A stretch of DNA of 64,000 bases. Source: Prostheceraeus crozeri (taxonomy: Eukaryota; Platyhelminthes; Polycladida; Euryleptidae). The stretch covers positions 62,001 to 126,000 of the forward strand of contig CAJQUW010003192.1 in assembly GCA_907163375.1 (NCBI GenBank). The letters are read 5' to 3'. The position numbers were made by a program, and so were the translations under genes. Positions 57,290 through 64,000 of this stretch are shown one piece after another; position 1 is the first letter of the stretch; every line of letters begins with the position of its first letter. Below the pieces are notes generated by a model. That model was not told where the DNA came from. It saw only the letters and a program-made list of their open reading frames with translations, and ran no database searches.

Positions 57290-57600
57290 ATGTTAAGAAA
57301 TCTAAAAGATAAAACACCAAAGTTGTTGAAATCATGTCTTTTGTATCAATTCACATGTCAGGTTGATCCTGATGCCCAATAGGCAAAAAGACGATTTCAC
57401 CAACGAATAAGTGAATACATAAAAGGTAACACGGCAGTAAGCACTCACTTAAGTAGATGTATTGCATGTAGCAATAGAATACACAACTGCTTTGAAGTTG
57501 AATATCAAGGTAGAAATAACTCAGAATTCTATTAGAATCATTGAAGCTATCAAAACATTATCTACATTGAATAGAGCATTAGGATATAGCGGACATTCAA
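57290..57600 (+). pseudogene. PLE GIY-YIG endonuclease fragment
   Basis: SMLRNLKDKTPKLLKSCLLY and QFTCQVDPDAQ, a damaged YIGK region (a stop where YIG should be), then KRRFHQRISEYIKGNTAVST, HLSRCIACSNRIHNCFEVEY and, in another frame, IRIIEAIKTLSTLNRAL. This is the cysteine-bearing endonuclease of PLEs, including R-I-S-E-H/Y, the paired Cys and the Glu-containing (I)EAI helix. It is isolated from any RT. Confidence 0.65.
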
Positions 57601-57756
57601 TGTTTCTAAAAATCTTTTACTAAAATTACAGTAGAATACACGAATTACACGTTACATGTATGAGAAGTGAACATCATAAATTGCTATTGTTTGATTGTTA
57701 AAATTATATGCATACAATTGTAGTATGACGCAATTGAACAGTGAACAGACCCTTAA

Positions 57757-57865
57757 GAGGTCGTGCACATATTACGTGATACGCAAGGGGGGATCCAACC
57801 ACTATATCACGCGGTATCACAGGGGGAGGGGGGATACTCTGGCAATATCACGTGATACATAACAC
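57757..57865. repeat. Left terminal inverted repeat, G-rich
   Basis: The terminal word GGTCGTGCACATATTACGTG is followed by GATACGCAAGGGGGG, TATATCACGCGGTATCAC, AGGGGGAGGGGGG and AATATCACGTGATAC. The same modules occur inverted at the right end in similar order. Confidence 0.7.
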
Positions 57866-59096
57866 CACTGAGTTTCTGTCAAAAAATATACCTGTCATCA
57901 TTGAGAAATTGCTATTTTTAACGAAGTCACATGCTTTGCTGAGTGATATCATTCAAGAATCAAACGTTTTCTCAGAATTCATACTTTCACTGACACTCAG
58001 TCTGAAAATTTTGTTTGATAGACCCCCTGCGATGATTCTCTTCTATCTGGCTGGCCCCGCACACGTGCCGTTATCGGCTGGTGTTGATATTATGTTTTCT
58101 TTATTACCTTCGCCTGTCAAGTAGCCGCTGCCTTCTTTTGATGTTAATGATGATTAATTGACTTTTGTCTCTGACGTCCTCCTGGCTGGCGAGTCCAATG
58201 TAATGCCTCTGTAAACTAAACACATCATCTATAAATCTCAGCGAAACAGGTTGTTTTCTCTCTCTCTCTCCATCACCACAATTTGCAACTTTTGGCCACT
58301 TACATCTAGAACCGGGTACAATTCATTCTCTAACATTCTGTGGTGTCCTCACTGACAATCTATTACTTCGCTATTATTCGTCATGTCTTCTCCATTGGAT
58401 GTCATGTGTGTTGCTATAGTGCGGGCTTGATCTAATACAATAGAACATTGCTTGTCATCCTACTGTGTGATTGTTCTCCTTACCCGATACGATACATTCA
58501 CACCTTCGATTCAAGCTACAGTTATCGTATTTCTTTCGAATCCTTTACGTGTGATAGTGATGGATAACATGTTTAAGAGTCTTTTTTCTGCGGCAAAGGC
58601 TGCACAGCCACATAAAAAAGTGGCTTCTGTACAGAGTGAAACGGTTGACCGCTGGAATCGATTGAAAAAGGAAGAAAATTTCGAGCAAAATGTGGAAAAG
58701 AAAATTGGACGTCTGAAGGGAATCGCACTGCGCAGAAAAGGCACGTTAATGGCGTTCTGGGGACAGCATCTTAGTGACCATTCATCATCGTCGGCTATAT
58801 CATCCCCGCCCTCAACTGCGTCTATATCATCAAACATGGAGAAGAAACATGGAGAATCAACTGATGGCGGCGACTCAGATGCGATGGAGATAGAAGAGAT
58901 GACGGCATCGTCGCCAGCACCAACACAGACCGAGTCCGAGACCCCTCGACAAGCCAGTATCAGATCGGAACTCGGTACCATCGATGGTCAAATCGCAGCA
59001 TTGAGCACTGATGCTTTGAAGTCATTATCGTGCGACCGTCTCAAAGATCTCCATAAGCAAAGGACCAAACTACAAAAGAAGCTGGGGAATCTAAAA

Positions 59097-59781
59097 GTAA
59101 GTTTAAATATATGAATGATCATTTCTTTAGAGCACTCAATAATTTCCTTGCGTTTAATACTTATGTACTGATTTATAGTACAGTACCTGAATGTGTATGC
59201 ATTCTAACCTTATTTGATCTGGTTCTAATTGGAGAATAACTACAGACCTAATTCTGGCTTCTAACTCCTAAACTCATTAAAGTACAACACATTCATGAAT
59301 TTTCGTGAACACTTACTAAACACCATTACAAAGGTAATCTGACTGTAGACAACTTATATGCACACGGCCTTCATTATACGCTCATTTCATAATTAATTAT
59401 AAAAAGTATTAATGCTAAAAGTACTAATGATAATTTGTTATTAAAGCTATGACAAGTAAAACAAGTGCACGTATGTGTTTACATCAGCTAATTTCTATAT
59501 TCAAACTCGCCATTAATATCAGTCAATTATCGTAAAATAGCATTGTTAACGAACGCACGTTGCGTAGACACTATGAATTGTTTAAGACTGTCAATAACCA
59601 ATTGTCAAAAAACAATTCACAATAATAAATAATAATGATGTAACATTGATAAACAATAATTCATGATGTCAAAACTCGTTCCCAGTATCAACATCAAAGA
59701 AGTCATAAGAATAAAAAACATAAATTCCTTTGTAAAATGCACGAAACATGTAGTACAGAAATGATGTTATTTATATTACAG
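59097..59781. other. Intron 1 of the DDE transposase gene
   Basis: 685 bp, AT-rich, bounded by GTAAGT and TTATATTACAG. Nothing else seen. Confidence 0.6.
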
Positions 59782-60882
59782 GCTCGTCAACGTGCTAGCC
59801 GTGTCTATCGTCAGAAGCGGAAGACCCAGATTTCGAAACTAGTCGAGTCACATCCGGATTGCGGTGTCAAGATTTCACGGGGACCAGGTCGGCCGCCAGC
59901 TGAGGAGTCTTTTCCAGAATTGAGCGAGATTATCTTAGAACTGGTAAATGGTGGACAAAGTGCAGCGGAGAGCCGACGAAGAACAGAGGCCTTACGCACA
60001 TGCGCGACCTTAGACGACTTGACAGCGGCATTGCATGAAATTGGTATTGACCTCAGCCGCTCGGCAGTCTATCTCCGCCTTTTGCCGCGGAACGAATCTA
60101 CTATCCACGGACGTCGGCATTACAAAGCTTTACCGGTGAAGTTAATTCGGGCACAGAATACAGCACACAGGGAGCATCCGGATGGCCACTTTGCAGCCGC
60201 CACAATATCCGTGCTTAAAGATTTGGCTGTCATGATCGGATCGGGCTCCGTCTTCTTCATCTCGCAGGATGACAAGGCACGTGTGCCTCTTGGATTACCA
60301 GCAGCTGGTAAACAAGCTCAGATTCTGATGAATCTGGAGTACCGGGTGTCACTTCCCGATCACGACTGGGTTGTGGGACCGCGGCACAAGCTTATACCGT
60401 CAGTGTATGCCGCCTGTGAAGTTGGAGAAGAAACCGTGGGATACTCTGGGCCTACTTATATCTCAGTGCGATCAGGCAAGCACGATTCATCAACATCAGC
60501 CTCTCATGCTGAAGATTTTCGATCGCTAATGCGCATCTCTGCTTTTGCTGACACAGCGCTCCATCAAGATACCTTTAAACCAATTGTAATCGCATTGGTA
60601 GACGGCGGACCGGACGAGAATCCTCGCTTTGTCAAGACTCTGGCTGCCTGGTACTCTCACTGGAAGGAGTTCAACTTGGATGCCGTCTTCGTCGCTTGCT
60701 AAGCTCCTGGTCAGAGTGCATTCAATCCGGTGGAGCGCCGCATGGCGCCATTGTCAAGAGACATTTCCGGCATCATTTTGCGCCATGACGCATGTGGCAC
60801 CCACCTCGACAGTGCGGGCAAAACAATTGACGAGGCCTTGGATCGACATAATTTTGGAGTTGCCGGGCGTCAACTTACTGAG

Positions 60883-61199
60883 GTAAGAATATTATACTAC
60901 TGAGTATTGAATAGGGCCTAAGCAAATAATTGTAATATGGTAGCTTAATTACGACACAGGTAGGCCTACTGTTACTCAATGCGTTTTTATTTCTTTGTGG
61001 TTTTCTGTGTCGCTATTTAATCGCATCACTTATCATGCAGACTACTAAGAATTAATTTTGTTTTTCTGTATCTTCAAGTTTCATAATTCTGGAAAATGAC
61101 ATGTTTTGATCTAAAATGTTCAGGTCTCTGTTCAGGCCTACCTGTACGATGTAATTTCATGCTTAGCTCATACATGTACTGAATATTCTGTCTTTTCAG
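60883..61199. other. Intron 2 of the DDE transposase gene
   Basis: 317 bp, bounded by GTAAGA and CTTTTCAG. Confidence 0.6.
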
Positions 61200-61863
61200 C
61201 TATGGAGTCAGACTACAATCGATGGACATGATGTTGTTGCGGAATACTGTCAGCCGCCAGAGCCCAACAACACTATCACAGACTTCGACATGCCTACCGA
61301 GGATTGGTTGGCGGAGCACGTGCGACAGAGCCGGTACATTCTCCAAATTGTGCGGTGCAACAACGTTGTCTGTTGCCGGCCATGGCGCACAAACTATCCG
61401 ATTGTGTATTCGTCACGGTTCCTGCCAGCACCACTGCCAATCGGTAAGAGTGATCGAGGACCAAAGTTGGCAGATTCCTTTTTGGATGGTGCAGCTGGAG
61501 GACTGGCAGAGCAACTTCTACTGCGTGCTTTGGAACCGATGACAGAGTATCCCACTCTGCCATTTGACTGGTTCTGCCCATCGATGAAAGAGGCAGACTG
61601 GTCGCGTCATGTATGCTGTTAATGCGGCTTGTATTGCGCTCGGATGGCAGCACTGCAAGCGCACAAGCGCAGCCGAGTGCATAATCGCCCGACGGAAAGA
61701 CCCCAATGCCCCCACCATCTTACATTGCTCAATTGGAGGAAAATGAGGAAGTCGACCCAGATTTCGAAACTAGTCGAAACTCATGATGTAGTCTACAAAT
61801 AGAAAGTAGGTCTACACAACAAGAATCATATAAATGACACATAGTATAAATCATGAATTAGTC

Positions 61864-61996
61864 GGGGGGGGGGGGGGTAAACCAGAATATCACGTGATAT
61901 GGGAGGGGGGTTCAACCGATATATCACGCCGTATCACAAGGGGGAGGGGGGTCGAAAATTCGTAAATTTGGTATCACGTAATATGTGCACGACCCC
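61864..61996. repeat. Right terminal inverted repeat, with a 14-G run
   Basis: Starts with an uninterrupted run of 14 G (61864-61877), then AATATCACGTGATAT, GGGAGGGGGG, TATATCACGCCGTATCAC, AAGGGGGAGGGGGG and finally the terminal inverse repeat. The G-rich strand is the plus strand at both ends, so these tracts are direct rather than inverted. Confidence 0.7.
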
Positions 61997-61999
61997 TAA

Positions 62000-62925
62000 G
62001 TGCAGTATTTTTTAATGAAAGCAATTCACTTTACATGTATAACATAAGTTTCATTGATTCTTTCATTTTTAAGTACTGTTCAAAACCTTAAATTCGGTAG
62101 CTTTGAATCCTGATGGATGCTTTGATACATCCACCGGACTCAAAATTACACTTGTTTGAGGTTCGATCGGCATTTCCACTATTTCTCATTGGTTGTAAAG
62201 TATCATGAAAATTAGTGCTCGTCTGAGTGCATTGAAAGTTCGAGACCATCACTCTCTCGTCCTCTGTTGGAATTTAAAAGAACGCTACTTGAATGCATCC
62301 GTAAAAATTATTATACCTGATGTTACTTATGTATTTATCAACTATTATATATAATAAAACACAATTCTTATAACATGGATATTATTGAGTTGTGTCAATG
62401 CTGCAGGGGCAGGTTTTTATGCAGGATTTGTCGTTGGCATATTAATGGGATTATGGGGACAGTTTGATGGCGCTATGTCGATGCAACGCCATTGGCCCGA
62501 CATCGACGAATCAGGAACCATAACTGTGTCGACCCAATGTCGACGCGACGCTGCTGGCCCGGCAACGTTTTTTTCACAAGGAAATGGTGGAAATTCCCCC
62601 AAATATTGGTGTATTATTGGTTCACAATTCGTGTTTGTGTCGAATGAGACTACTATAACATTGAATGAAAACTTTCCTATACATTATGTTGTGTAAATTA
62701 GTGATATGATGAAATTTATGTTATTATTATGATAGTCAACCTTTCATAACTACGTTCCATTTGTAATAACAATCTAATTTTCCATCAGCACTAATTGATC
62801 ATATGTTACCAAGTATTTTACTACCTAAGCAGTTAGATAAACATTCTTCCAATTTTGACACATTGCATCGATAGGTGTTGCATATAATTTATCATTTATT
62901 CTGTCTTCACTTTCATGCTTCAGTT
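62000..62925. other. Non-coding stretch
   Basis: An ORF of 103 codons at 62385 has a hydrophobic start (GFYAGFVVGILMGLWGQF) but no ATG context or family I recognise; GTCGA-type words repeat inside it. Otherwise empty. Confidence 0.4.
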
Positions 62926-63822
62926 ATGTCACTTAAAGATGAGAACTCTGACATTGATGTTGATGATATTGCTAGACGTAGTGAGAGAACTAGGAAATTG
63001 ACTGCGAAAGGCGCAGAGTACCTTTAGTCTCAGATTGGCAAACATGGAAGGAGGTTTGATGATCTCTATGCAAAATGGAAACAATGTGTTAAGGAATCTC
63101 GAAACAGATTGAAATTTGAGCTCTCAAGTTATGAACAGGAGCATTTACTTAAGTCAGTAGACTCAAACTACGATGCTTTCCTTCAGTGTTATGAAGACAT
63201 AAAATCAACGAGGATACCAACCTGGGAAGAAGTGGAGTTAGTAGATAGTGTTACACAAATTACAAATGATGTCCGAGAGGTTGCCTCCAAGAACATGATC
63301 GAGGTGCAAAACAAAGAGTTGTCAAGAGTGAATGTTCGAACTATCTTGAGCAAAGAGCTAAATCCCTGCAATTTTTGCGATGGCGACACTGAGATGCTTG
63401 ATTCCCGTTATTGCAGATCATATTGTTTTGACAAGTTAAGATCAGTGAATGCCGCATCAGAGTCTCAGTGAAGTGAAGAGATGACTGACTTGGCGGAGAG
63501 GAAAGCTCAGTTGGAAGCTCTACAAAGTATTCATGTCCAGCAACGTAAGCTTAAGGAAGAAGAAGAAAAACTAGAGTTCGTGAAGGCATTAGAAAGGCTG
63601 AAGATAGCTGAGGTTGGACCCAGTGTACTAGAGGCAGAAAACAGTAATGACAGCAGAATAAATGTTTCAAAAGGTAGCAAGCTCGTTCCAAATGACAACT
63701 TGAAACATATTTCGGTACTTCTATTCTTTCCACCCCACATTTTTCAAGTTTTCCAATGTCATCAAATTTCGCCAAAGTTAGTCACATTGGGTTTAGAATG
63801 GACTTCATCTGTCATTGAATGA
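62926..63822 (+). pseudogene. BEL/Pao-like gag remnant
   Basis: One frame from the ATG at 62926 to 63822, interrupted by TAG (63025-63027) and TGA (63469-63471). RRSERTRKLTAKGAEYL and RRFDDLYAKWKQCVKESRN correspond to the start of BEL/Pao gag. After an acidic middle, MTDLAERKAQLEALQSIHVQ and RKLKEEEEKLEFVKALERLK are the coiled-coil segment common in that group. A C-x2-C ... C pair (NPCNFCDG, SRYCRSYCF) lies between. No pol is visible before the window ends, so it is either cut by the edge or truncated. Confidence 0.55.
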
Positions 63823-64000
63823 CACTACAACACGACTGAGAAGTCTTACTTGAACCCTGGGATGAAGCATTGGTCCCTTGGATACTCAGTTAGAATCCAA
63901 GGTACAGCTGTGATCATGAACTTCGTGTGATTGTCGTCCACAGACAAATGACGAGCAGTTGTCTAATTCAGAGGCTGCAAATGTTCTACAAGTCAGAAAA
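63823..64000. other. Window end, nothing recognised
   Basis: Non-coding in all frames as far as visible; could be the degraded continuation of the BEL/Pao-like remnant. Confidence 0.35.

Larger units (their letters stand above)
58560..61622 (+). pseudogene. DDE transposase, three exons, two in-frame TAA codons
   Basis: Exon 1 58560-59096 (donor GTAAGT), exon 2 59782-60882 (acceptor TTACAG, donor GTAAGA) and exon 3 61200-61622 (acceptor TTTTCAG); all junctions are phase 0, giving about 686 codons. Exon 1 is basic and Ser-rich, with a coiled end (DGQIAALSTDALKSL). Exon 2 starts with a basic helix (ARQRASRVYRQKRKTQ), a GPGRPP hook-like motif and a probable HTH. The likely catalytic residues are in FFISQDDKARVPLG, VIALVDGGPDENPRF and APGQSAFNPVERRMAPL, in the order D-D-E. 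A TAA at 60700-60702 precedes APGQS. The exon 3 stop follows HVCC, but the frame resumes with CGLYCARMAALQAHKRS and a later His, so a C2H2-like finger is probably cut off. I do not know a formal name for this family. Confidence 0.65.
57757..61996 (+). mobile_element. Full-length DDE DNA transposon, superfamily unassigned
   Basis: The left end is GAGGTCGTGCACATATTACG and the right end its inverse CGTAATATGTGCACGACCCC. Both continue with copies of GTGATAC / TATCACG words and G-rich tracts. TAA flanks both ends (57754-57756, 61997-61999); TA alone is also possible. It is 4240 bp long with one three-exon gene inside. A 3-bp duplication is known for PIF/Harbinger and Zator, among others, but the transposase resembles neither clearly. 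Confidence 0.75.

Overview
This window looks like intergenic DNA from an animal, most likely an aquatic invertebrate. It is AT-rich and has introns with consensus splice sites. Transposons of many metazoan classes are packed and nested in it: Penelope-like elements (PLEs), LTR elements of the Ty3/Gypsy and BEL/Pao types, a LINE, PIF/Harbinger, a Crypton-like relic, several MITEs and one unassigned DDE transposon. No bacterial operon, rRNA, tRNA or CRISPR array is visible. The species cannot be named from this sequence.

Layout, left to right. 1-7 kb: PLE fragments (RT, GIY-YIG), a TA-flanked MITE, and a GIY-YIG fragment framed by nested inverted repeats that hold a decayed hammerhead-like core. 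7.5-9.9 kb: a broken Gypsy/Mag-like gag-pol on the plus strand. 10.9-16.4 kb: a complete LTR-to-LTR Gypsy element on the minus strand, with gag joined to late pol by a large internal deletion. 18.5-19.2 kb: a single-exon ORF with a signal peptide, the best candidate for a host gene. 20.0-20.7 kb: a Crypton-like tyrosine recombinase relic. 21.2-24.9 kb: a nest of inverted repeats holding a foldback MITE and a two-gene PIF/Harbinger transposon, whose second gene keeps a three-exon structure with another MITE in its intron. 25-31 kb: mostly non-coding, with an old PLE relic and a long hairpin.

31.3-53.4 kb is the main feature: a head-to-tail array of four nearly identical 4.35-kb PLE units on the minus strand plus a partial fifth. 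Each encodes a protein of about 929 aa with an N-terminal GIY-YIG endonuclease and a C-terminal reverse transcriptase, the permuted order described for Naiad-type PLEs. Units 1 and 3 are intact; units 2 and 4 carry single-base indels. Unit 4 is interrupted by a 4.49-kb composite insertion made of a repetitive filler, a piece of PLE RT and a CR1/L2-like LINE. Every unit carries two interleaved perfect stems that would form a pseudoknot.

54.3-56.2 kb holds two or three possible exons of an unrecognised gene. 57.8-62.0 kb is a full-length DNA transposon with G-rich inverted repeats, a TAA duplication and a three-exon DDE transposase with two in-frame TAA codons. 62.9-63.8 kb is a BEL/Pao gag relic running towards the window edge.
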